From the NCBI GenBank assembly GCA_031256755.1, contig JAIRPZ010000206.1, forward strand, positions 1 to 12,548: 12,548 nucleotides of DNA. The letters are read 5' to 3'. Shown here piece after piece: positions 1 to 5,454 of the stretch. A program made the translations under genes and the position numbers. Positions within the stretch are counted from its first letter, which is position 1. The number at the start of each line of letters is the position of its first letter. The DNA is from Planctomycetaceae bacterium. GTDB lineage: Bacteria; Planctomycetota; Planctomycetia; Pirellulales; Thermoguttaceae. Under the pieces are notes generated by a model, which did not search any database, had not been told where the DNA came from, and saw nothing but the letters and a program-made list of their open reading frames with translations.

Positions 1-104
1 GCATTTGTGCGGCAGAGATTTTCTTCCTGTTTGTGATCACGGTATGCCAAATAAAGCAGGACACCGGAACTAACAATAATGACGGCGAGGAGAAAGTAGA
101 ACAT
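1..104 (-). CDS. Small or N-terminal membrane protein, partial (cut by left edge)
   Basis: An open frame starts at the ATG complementary to 102-104 and runs off the left edge after 34 complete codons. It begins MFYFLLAVIIVSSGVLLYLA and continues with a charged stretch (YRDHKQEENLCRTN). Residues 2-20 form one strong hydrophobic segment followed by basic residues (R22, H24, K25), as expected for an N-terminal transmembrane helix or uncleaved signal anchor. An in-frame TAG lies five codons upstream, so this ATG is the only likely start. A promoter-like element sits about 50 bases upstream. The family cannot be told from so short a piece. It is not part of the AT-rich cassette to its right, from which it is separated by the promoter and repeat. 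Confidence 0.6.
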   Translation of the reverse strand, partial: MFYFLLAVIIVSSGVLLYLAYRDHKQEENLCRTN

Positions 105-153
105 CTGTCCGGGGATTTGCTAAAAACAACTGTTAAAATCGTTAGTATCCGCA

Positions 154-181
154 ATTTTAGCATAACCGCTACAACCCGCAA
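154..181 (-). promoter_or_regulatory. Extended -10 sigma70-type promoter for the left-edge membrane gene
   Basis: On the minus strand a TTGCGG (-35, complement of 176-181) is followed after 16 bases by TGC-TAAAAT (-10, complement of 154-159). The predicted transcript starts near 147 and has a leader of about 43 bases before the ATG at 104. The same layout (TTGCxx, 16 bases, ATGC-TAAAAT) occurs upstream of apt in this window. A run of nine G (182-190) abuts the -35 box. The promoter lies inside the left copy of the direct repeat. This is sequence inspection only. Confidence 0.45.
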
Positions 182-193
182 GGGGGGGGGATC
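159..193. repeat. Left copy of imperfect direct repeat flanking the AT-rich cassette
   Basis: The core at 164-182 matches 2284-2302 at 18 of 19 positions (aaccgctRcaacccgcaag on the plus strand). Looser similarity continues on both sides: a purine run then atc on the right, and agc plus a nearby agtatc on the left. The two copies are in the same orientation, about 2.1 kb apart, and enclose the AT-rich genes of unknown function. This could be an insertion-site duplication, a dispersed genomic repeat, or a duplicated promoter region. Confidence 0.5.
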
Positions 194-300
194 ACGTCGA
201 CTGCAAAGTCCTAAAACTCACAAATATTAGGCAATACAGGCATTTTAGGAAGGTGCTTTCACGACCTTTTACAGCAAAAAACCGACTTTGCAGGTGACGT
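194..300. repeat. Long imperfect inverted repeat with nested hairpins
   Basis: Arms 194-210 and 284-300 are reverse complements at 15 of 17 positions, including a perfect ctgcaaagtc/gactttgcag core (201-210 and 284-293). Inside, tcctaaaa (209-216) pairs perfectly with ttttagga (243-250), and aaggt (250-254) pairs with acctt (264-268). Together the pairings allow a three-way-junction fold. The right part overlaps the last codons and the stop of the minus-strand gene at 259-555. Possible roles are a terminator or processing structure for the cassette, a recombination site, or the end of a small mobile element. No integron-type core sites (GTTRRRY) were recognised. Confidence 0.45.
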
Positions 301-555
301 GTTTTGATGCGCATCAGGGGGCATCTTATTATCCAATATATCGATCATTTCCCGAATTTGTTCTTCCGATAGGTAGAATTCTTCTCCCATTTCCATGATT
401 TCCAGCAGATATAATATCTCTTTTATTTCTTCCGGTATTTCGTATGACGGTTCGGTATTGATCAGAAATGCCTTTTGCGCAATACGAACAGGGTCGTATC
501 CGATAGACAACTCTCCTTCTAAAAACTCTTTAAGCGGATCCTTTGTATAAATCAT
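259..555 (-). CDS. Hypothetical acidic protein, last gene of the AT-rich cassette
   Basis: This encodes 98 residues from an ATG at 555 to a TGA at 259. I do not recognise the family. Residues 1-78 are strongly acidic and leucine/isoleucine-rich, with a helical look (for example EEIKEILYLLEIMEMGEEF, then LSEEQIREMIDILDN). The last 20 residues change character (NTSPAKSVFCCKRS) and are encoded inside the 284-300 arm of the inverted repeat, so the native C-terminus may have been replaced at a junction. The start lies one base after the TAA of the upstream gene (TAAGATG), which suggests translational coupling. Small acidic proteins paired with a larger neighbour are often antitoxin or immunity partners, but nothing in the sequence proves that here. 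Confidence 0.6.
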   Translation of the reverse strand: MIYTKDPLKEFLEGELSIGYDPVRIAQKAFLINTEPSYEIPEEIKEILYLLEIMEMGEEFYLSEEQIREMIDILDNKMPPDAHQNTSPAKSVFCCKRS

Positions 556-556
556 C

Positions 557-1192
557 TTACAATTCCCTTCCTATTGGCGGATATTGTCCTTCCGGTGTTA
601 TGTTGTTGGAATCACTTTTCAAGTCCTCTGGATAAGGGCTGTTGTTCAATTCATCTACAACCGATTTAACTAATCCTTCAAGCCATTGTTCATTTTCCTT
701 CGAACAATCCTCTTTGTCTAACAACAAATATATTTGAAATATACTGTCATCAAAGATATTAGATATAACAAGTGAAATCCTTTTTTCCTGAATGGCAAAG
801 TTTACAAAAAGGGCATAAACGACCTCTTTCTTGTCCACAAACACAGCATTAAATTTATTGTTTAGAATGTCTATAACCTTCTTAGCATATTGGATTGAAT
901 CTATTCCCTCCAACAAGTAAACACAACGATTCTCTTTTTTATTTGATTTGATAATAGTGATTGTCATATTACTATACGGTGTCAAAATTCTACAAACCAA
1001 GTGCCTTGTCAATGTTTTTTTTCGTGAACGAGTTGAAGATTCGATAATAACATTCCACAGGGCATCTCTTGCAAATCTTTCTTTTTTATATTTCTCTACA
1101 CAATAATCCCAATCTTTGATTGGGTCTGTTAGGTCAAAACATTCGGCTGCGTTTCTGTCTTTCACCAATTCACGTGCTTTGATCCTGGTCAC
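557..1192 (-). CDS. Hypothetical protein, largest gene of the AT-rich cassette
   Basis: This encodes 211 residues from a GTG at 1192 to a TAA at 557. The family is not recognised. There is no signal peptide and no clear membrane segment. The N-terminal third is basic and Arg/Lys-rich (residues 1-65, including SSTRSRKKTLTRH near 53-65). The middle alternates hydrophobic strands with charged turns (YLLEGIDSIQYAKKVIDIL, then FNAVFVDKKEVVYALFVNFA), suggesting an alpha/beta cytosolic fold. The C-terminus is polar and proline-rich. Base composition is very AT-rich: positions 721-780 hold only 14 G/C of 60. It starts six bases after the stop of the gene at 1199-1564 and its stop nearly touches the next ATG, so it belongs to one operon. 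Confidence 0.65.
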   Translation of the reverse strand: MTRIKARELVKDRNAAECFDLTDPIKDWDYCVEKYKKERFARDALWNVIIESSTRSRKKTLTRHLVCRILTPYSNMTITIIKSNKKENRCVYLLEGIDSIQYAKKVIDILNNKFNAVFVDKKEVVYALFVNFAIQEKRISLVISNIFDDSIFQIYLLLDKEDCSKENEQWLEGLVKSVVDELNNSPYPEDLKSDSNNITPEGQYPPIGREL

Positions 1193-1198
1193 GTTGTC

Positions 1199-1564
1199 TC
1201 ATTGGCTTGTTTTTGGAAAAATGAATAATCGTTTATTTTTTGGTACATTATCACGAACCGTGTTTTTGATCCAGCCGTCTATGGCAATGATTTTGCCGTC
1301 TTTTTGTAAAAGGTTCGTACCGCAATCGTCGCTGCGATGAAACTCTATCGTCTCGCAATCGTACCGCGGTATTGATGTATCAGGATAGTAAAGGGTTGTT
1401 ATAATATTCTTAAATACCCAAAACCGGAAATAACATTTTTTATTTTTTGCCTTGCGAATCGGCAATTTAGGCAATGAAATTCCTCTGCTAATTCTATTGA
1501 GATTTTCATTAAATGCATCAATATACGGTATGTAGTCGTTGATACGAGTGTACGTACCAAACAT
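1199..1564 (-). CDS. Hypothetical protein of the AT-rich cassette
   Basis: This encodes 121 residues from an ATG at 1564 to a TGA at 1199. It is unrecognised. It is rich in aromatic and basic residues, with a Lys/Arg stretch (KLPIRKAKNKK, about 33-43), a strand-like aromatic core (CYFRFWVFKNIITTLYYPD) and a basic C-terminus ending KNKRLFIFPKTSQ. There is no secretion signal. It starts five bases after the TAG of the upstream gene and ends six bases before the next start. The calculated charge is clearly positive, in contrast to the acidic product of the last gene in the operon. Confidence 0.6.
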   Translation of the reverse strand: MFGTYTRINDYIPYIDAFNENLNRISRGISLPKLPIRKAKNKKCYFRFWVFKNIITTLYYPDTSIPRYDCETIEFHRSDDCGTNLLQKDGKIIAIDGWIKNTVRDNVPKNKRLFIFPKTSQ

Positions 1565-1569
1565 CTGTT

Positions 1570-1866
1570 CTAATGTGCAAAGGGTATTTTCATTTTTTTT
1601 ATCCTGACGTAAACGTCCGTCCCGCCAATAATAAAAGGTATCGTTCCTGCCATACCGCCTGTCATTTTTTCAGGAGAATACAGTTCCGTTTCATCAACAA
1701 AACAAACAAGCATATCAGGATTAAAATTCCACCCGTCTTGTTTGGTATTATAATAATGTTCTTCTTTTGTCGTGTATGCGTTAAACGAGGAACATACACC
1801 AATATCACACTGCTGTAAAATGGCGTTTACCGATATAGATTCCGATAGTAAAATTTTTCTCTTCAT
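1570..1866 (-). CDS. Hypothetical protein of the AT-rich cassette
   Basis: This encodes 98 residues from an ATG at 1866 to a TAG at 1570. It is unrecognised. It begins MKRKILLSESISVNAILQQ, has a Cys pair (C20, C25) and a central polar aromatic part (EEHYYNTKQDGWNFNPDM). A glycine-rich stretch follows (MTGGMAGTIPFIIGGTDVYV, about 68-87) and could be a loop or a short hydrophobic hairpin. The start lies four bases after the TAA of a broken upstream frame (1871-2044), so that fragment was probably once the preceding gene of the same operon. No Shine-Dalgarno sequence is visible. Confidence 0.6.
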   Translation of the reverse strand: MKRKILLSESISVNAILQQCDIGVCSSFNAYTTKEEHYYNTKQDGWNFNPDMLVCFVDETELYSPEKMTGGMAGTIPFIIGGTDVYVRIKKMKIPFAH

Positions 1867-1870
1867 TTTT

Positions 1871-2044
1871 TTAATACTTTCTGGTCTTCAGGAAATCTTC
1901 CAACCATTTCTGTCTAAATTTTTTCATTTCTTCAAACTTAAAGTCATGTATTTCCTGTACTGATATTCCCAGTTTTTTGCTGTTTAATCCTTCTGTTTTA
2001 ACATTGAGATAATTAGACAAATATAAATTCAATACTAAAATACG
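1871..2044 (-). pseudogene. C-terminal fragment of an unknown protein, no start codon
   Basis: An open frame of 57 codons runs from just after an in-frame TAA (2045-2047) to a TAA at 1871-1873. The translation is protein-like (VKTEGLNSKKLGISVQEIHD, then FEEMKKFRQKWLEDFLKTRKY as a helical C-terminus), but no ATG or GTG lies near its 5' end; only two TTG codons or a late ATG (18 residues from the end) are available. It has the composition of the cassette and sits four bases before the next gene. The likeliest reading is the 3' remnant of a larger cassette gene whose front was deleted. A TTG-initiated small protein is the alternative. Confidence 0.45.
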
Positions 2045-2074
2045 TTAGGTGGGTGTCAGCAGTATGTCATAAAT

Positions 2075-2278
2075 TTAACTATTATCAATCTTTCCCATAT
2101 ACGACTCATCAAGCGTATAAGTTAATTGATTTCCCATATTGTACGGTGCCTCTGGGGTCGTAAATTCTACCTCATAAGCAACGGACGGTTCATCAAACCG
2201 CATAAGTACAACGCCAGATGCTCCAACAGGAATTGTATTTTTATTCCTTGCCCCCCCAACAAAACTCCCGCAGCAGTA
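2075..2278 (-). pseudogene. Truncated DUF4926-like protein gene
   Basis: The minus-strand frame from 2278 to the TAA at 2075-2077 reads NTIPVGASGVVLMRFDEP, then SVAYEVEFTTPEAPYN, then NQLTYTLDESYMGKIDNS. The pattern IPxGxxGVVxxxxxxPxxAYEVEF resembles the small DUF4926 family, often found near toxin-antitoxin-like or polymorphic-toxin loci; this assignment is from memory of the motif. The usual N-terminal part (a DVVxLxxDLPE-like stretch) is missing. Upstream the frame is closed by a TGA at 2279-2281 and contains a C7 run (2251-2257) but no start codon. The only ATG (2203) would give 42 residues and discard the start of the domain. The break point coincides with the right copy of the direct repeat. 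Confidence 0.5.
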
Positions 2279-2280
2279 TC

Positions 2281-2314
2281 AGCAACCGCTGCAACCCGCA
2301 AGAGGAGGGACATC
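2281..2314. repeat. Right copy of imperfect direct repeat flanking the AT-rich cassette
   Basis: The core at 2284-2302 matches the left copy (164-182) at 18 of 19 positions in the same orientation. On the minus strand it also offers a TTGCGG (complement of 2296-2301) and a GATACT (complement of 2275-2280) 15 bases apart, a weak promoter that could transcribe the cassette. It lies exactly where the DUF4926-like frame loses its start. Confidence 0.5.
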
Positions 2315-2393
2315 GCAGGCGGGCGATTCCGCAGCAGGGCTGTTATACCCTTTTTGAACGGAGACAGGAATACCGTTTACGAATTGAATGATG

Positions 2394-2399
2394 TATAAT
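2394..2399 (+). promoter_or_regulatory. -10 box of the metX-metW promoter
   Basis: A perfect TATAAT lies 26 bases before the ATG at 2426, giving a predicted leader of about 20 bases. The matching -35 is poor (TACCGT at 2371-2376 at 17-base spacing). No SAM riboswitch would fit in so short a leader. Confidence 0.4.
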
Positions 2400-2425
2400 C
2401 ATCAGAACGAAAGAACGAAAATGCT

Positions 2426-4252
2426 ATGGACTTTGTCAGTACCGACTCGATTCGCAATGCGAATCCGCTGAAATATGCACAGGAAATCACCTTCCGCACG
2501 CCGCTGCCGCTCGAACTCGGACAAACTCTGCCCGAAATCCGAATCGTTTATGAGACCTACGGTCAACTGAACGAAAAAAAAGATAACGCCGTTCTCCTCT
2601 GTCACGCCCTCTCCGGCGATTCCCACGCCGCCGCTCACGATTCCGAAGACGATCCGGGCTGGTGGGAAATCATGGTCGGTCCCGGAAAACCGATTGATAC
2701 CCGTCAATTTTTTGTCATCTGTTCCAACTGTCTCGGCGGCTGCCGCGGCACAACCGGTCCGAATGACATCAATCCGCAAACCGGCAAACGCTACGGTACG
2801 TCCTTTCCCGAAATTACAGTCGGCGATATTGTCGAAGCCCAAAACCGGCTGATCGAACATCTCGGCATTAACCGCTTGCTTGCCGTTATCGGCGGATCGC
2901 TCGGCGGCATTAACGCTATCGAGTGGGCAACACGGTTTCCCGATAAAATTGCCGCTGCCGTTCCGCTTGCGGCAGGATCGCATTTAACCAGTCAGGCATT
3001 GGCGTTTGACATCGTTGCCCGCAACGCTATTCAAAGCGATCCGAATTTTCACGGCGGAGAATATCACGAATACGGCACTGTTCCGGCGGACGGACTGGCT
3101 ATTGCCCGGATGTTAGGGCATATCACTTATCTTTCCCGCGAGTCGATGATGAAAAAGTTCGACACCGACCGGAACGAGGGACGGAAGATGAACACCAAAT
3201 TTGAAACGAAATTTTCCGTCGGTTCGTATCTTGCGTATCAGGGAGATAAGTTTGTCGAGCGGTTCGATGCCAATAGTTATCTGACATTATCAACGGCGAT
3301 CGATCTTTTTGAACTGGGCAGCACGCCGGCGGTATTGAAGAAATCGTTACGAAAATCGATGTGCCGGTGGCTGATATTGAGTTTTTCTTCGGATTGGCTT
3401 TTCCCGCCTCTTTTTTCCCGGCACATTGCGGAAGCGTTGGCGGCGTTGGACAAGCGGGTCAATTACTGCGACATTCCGAGCGAGTGCGGACATGATGCGT
3501 TTCTGCTGCCGAATGATTTTACTCTTTACGGCGAAATGATCCGGGCTTTTCTGAAAAATGCGGCGTTTGAAATTGCGTCGGGCGGCGCACCGCCGTTTCA
3601 GCGTCCGGACCGGCTGGATTACGAACAGATATTGGATTTGATTCCCCGCGGGGCTTCGGTGCTTGACCTCGGCTGCGGCAAAGGCGGCTTGCTGGCGCGT
3701 CTCCGGCAGCGGGAAGAGAAACGGCAGTTTGAAGAGAGCGGTTTGCGGCAGAATTCTTCTGCCGCTTTGCCTCACATTCTCGGTTTGGAAATTAACGAAA
3801 AATATGTTCTGCAATGTATTCAGCGGGGCATTGATGTTGTGCAGGCGAATCTGAATGAGGGGCTTGCGGCATTTGAGGAAAACCAATTTGATTTTGTGAT
3901 TTTATCGAAGACGCTGCAAACGATTCGGGATGTTGAATTTGTGCTGGATGAAATGCTTCGTGTGGGCAGGCGGTGTATTGTGAGTTTTCCGAATTTGGGG
4001 TATCGGGAACACCGGCGGCGGCTGTCGGAGGACGGGCGTGCGCCGCAGTTTGCCCATGGAGCGGAAACGATGGACTGGTACAGCACATCGGATGTCCGGT
4101 TTCTGACGCTGGCGGACTTTGAAGATTTCTGCCGGAAAAAAAACATTCATATTCATTCGCTGATTCCGCTTGACACGCGGCAGCACAAACCGGTGACGGA
4201 AAACCCCAACGAAAATGCCGATGTGGTGGTCGTCGTGGTCAGTACCGGGTAG
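2426..4252 (+). CDS. metX: Homoserine O-acetyltransferase MetX fused to methionine biosynthesis protein MetW
   Basis: This is one 608-residue protein with two domains. Residues 1-380 are an alpha/beta-hydrolase of the MetX type that acetylates homoserine with acetyl-CoA, the first committed step of methionine synthesis. It shows CHALSGDSHAA (59-69), GWWEIMVGPG (78-87), the nucleophile elbow GGSLGG with Ser158, Asp323 in SDWLFP and His356 in CGHDAFLLP, a complete catalytic triad. Residues 396-605 match MetW, a class I SAM-methyltransferase-like partner, with VLDLGCGKG (412-420), VVQANLNEGL (471-480), FDFVILSKTLQ (488-498) and RRCIVSFPNLGY (515-526). MetX and MetW are usually separate adjacent genes; here no stop or frame break separates them. 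The MetW part carries an extra loop after the SAM motif (about 428-449). Succinyl-CoA as donor cannot be excluded by eye. Start at the ATG 26 bases after a TATAAT. Confidence 0.93.
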   Translation: MDFVSTDSIRNANPLKYAQEITFRTPLPLELGQTLPEIRIVYETYGQLNEKKDNAVLLCHALSGDSHAAAHDSEDDPGWWEIMVGPGKPIDTRQFFVICSNCLGGCRGTTGPNDINPQTGKRYGTSFPEITVGDIVEAQNRLIEHLGINRLLAVIGGSLGGINAIEWATRFPDKIAAAVPLAAGSHLTSQALAFDIVARNAIQSDPNFHGGEYHEYGTVPADGLAIARMLGHITYLSRESMMKKFDTDRNEGRKMNTKFETKFSVGSYLAYQGDKFVERFDANSYLTLSTAIDLFELGSTPAVLKKSLRKSMCRWLILSFSSDWLFPPLFSRHIAEALAALDKRVNYCDIPSECGHDAFLLPNDFTLYGEMIRAFLKNAAFEIASGGAPPFQRPDRLDYEQILDLIPRGASVLDLGCGKGGLLARLRQREEKRQFEESGLRQNSSAALPHILGLEINEKYVLQCIQRGIDVVQANLNEGLAAFEENQFDFVILSKTLQTIRDVEFVLDEMLRVGRRCIVSFPNLGYREHRRRLSEDGRAPQFAHGAETMDWYSTSDVRFLTLADFEDFCRKKNIHIHSLIPLDTRQHKPVTENPNENADVVVVVVSTG

Positions 4253-4256
4253 CAGG

Positions 4257-4280
4257 GGCGTTGTCCAAATCAACAACGCC
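4257..4280. terminator. Hairpin between convergent metX-metW and apbE
   Basis: ggcgttgt (4257-4264) and acaacgcc (4273-4280) form a perfect 8-bp stem with an 8-base loop, five bases after the metX-metW stop. No T-run follows on either strand, so a rho-independent terminator is only possible. The position between convergent genes favours a bidirectional role. Confidence 0.4.
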
Positions 4281-4335
4281 GGCAGCGAATGAAGCGGCAT
4301 GAAGTTTTTCTGCGGTTTATTTTGCCCGTTTCATG

Positions 4336-5454
4336 CTATTTTTTCTTCCAACTTTCGGACGGCGATTCCCGGACGGAATCGTTTTGACGCAGCAAAAACA
4401 GAACCGGTATCCCATGCTTGCCGGCAAGTTCCAATCCCTCTTTTTCGCCGAGAACAAACATGGCAGTTGCCCAAGCATCCGCACGCATACACTCCGGCAG
4501 AATCACCGAAACCGAAACCAATTGTTCCGCCGATTCGCCGCCGAACCGAACCGGCAAACATGTCCGCGGATCAACAATATGCGTCACCGTTTCCCCTTCA
4601 ATCTGCCGCAATTGCCGGTAATTGCCGCTCGTTGCCAAACTCCGGCTGCCCAGTACCAATTTTTGCTGCACATGGTTTTCGTCAATCGGATTGATGATAC
4701 CGGCAAGCCAATCCGTGTCCTTGGTCTTTTTCCCACGGCACCGGACTTCGCCGCCGATTTCGATTAAATAATTCTTGACAACATTCGCTTTGTCAAACCG
4801 TTCCGCAAGACAATCAACCGCAAATCCTTTGGCAACGGCAGAAAGATCAATCGTCAATTCCGGCACGGACTTTTTCAATGCCGGCGGATCAAGACGGACA
4901 GAAAGATGCTGGTAACCGATTTTTTCTTTCAGTTCCAGCGATGCACGTTTCAATTCTTCCAGCGTTTTCGGTTCTTTTTCCGCCTGCGTTTTTCCGGCAC
5001 CGAATCCCCACAATTGCACCAGCGGAGCCGCCGTGATGTCAAACGCCCCGCCGGTCAATGCCGCAATTTCCTGCGATGCCTGCACCACCGCAGCGGTTTC
5101 CGAAGAAACCGGAAACCAGTCCTCGGTGTTCGTAAAAGCATTAAACCGGCACACTTCAGAATTCTGCCGGTAGGTCGACATCAGTCCGTCAATACGGTCG
5201 AGCCATCGCTGTACGGCAGCGGTTTCTTCTGTCCAATCGGCATTTTCCGGGTACCGGGCAACTTTCACGATATAATCGGTTCCCATTGTTTTGCCGGTTG
5301 TTTCCCGATAGACAAGGATGCCCGGCGCAGAGAAACAATAATACCATACACCGAAACCGATAACCGCCGCCGCAAGAATATAACGGACGGCATCCCACAA
5401 AGAAACCTGCGGATTTTCCGCCGGTTCGTCTTTTTTTGCGTCTGTTTTTGTCAT
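4336..5454 (-). CDS. apbE: FAD:protein FMN transferase (ApbE family), membrane-anchored
   Basis: This encodes 372 residues. ApbE covalently attaches FMN from FAD to a Thr/Ser of target flavoproteins (for example the NQR/RNF subunits) on the outer face of the inner membrane. An N-terminal transmembrane helix (about 24-42) precedes the domain. Family motifs in order are TGKTMGTDY (53-61), MSTYRQNSEVCRFN (92-105), GGAFDITAAPLVQLWGFG (135-152), LSAVAKGFAVD (204-214, variant of the usual GAIAKGYAVD), IEIGGEVR (231-238), LATSGNYR (273-280), HIVDPRT (292-298) and the Mg-site region RADAWATA (324-331). All key regions are present and the length is normal. The anchor is a helix rather than a lipobox. 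The ATG overlaps the stop of the upstream membrane protein (ATGA), with a GGAG about 8 bases before the start, so the pair is translationally coupled. Confidence 0.93.
   Translation of the reverse strand: MTKTDAKKDEPAENPQVSLWDAVRYILAAAVIGFGVWYYCFSAPGILVYRETTGKTMGTDYIVKVARYPENADWTEETAAVQRWLDRIDGLMSTYRQNSEVCRFNAFTNTEDWFPVSSETAAVVQASQEIAALTGGAFDITAAPLVQLWGFGAGKTQAEKEPKTLEELKRASLELKEKIGYQHLSVRLDPPALKKSVPELTIDLSAVAKGFAVDCLAERFDKANVVKNYLIEIGGEVRCRGKKTKDTDWLAGIINPIDENHVQQKLVLGSRSLATSGNYRQLRQIEGETVTHIVDPRTCLPVRFGGESAEQLVSVSVILPECMRADAWATAMFVLGEKEGLELAGKHGIPVLFLLRQNDSVRESPSESWKKK

Noticed and set aside
33..230. 65-codon plus-strand open frame at the left edge
   Set aside because: It runs across the promoter, the G9 run and the membrane gene on the other strand; composition is not protein-like.
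194..300. Integron attC site
   Set aside because: The imperfect palindrome is of suitable length, but the core sites expected at its ends (RYYYAAC, GTTRRRY) are not visible and there is no integrase nearby.
2126..2398. 90-codon plus-strand open frame before metX
   Set aside because: It is antisense to the DUF4926-like frame, which has a recognisable motif, and ends at the metX promoter.
2402..4300. Several long minus-strand open frames opposite metX-metW
   Set aside because: Shadows of the GC-rich coding strand; the plus frame has complete MetX and MetW motifs.
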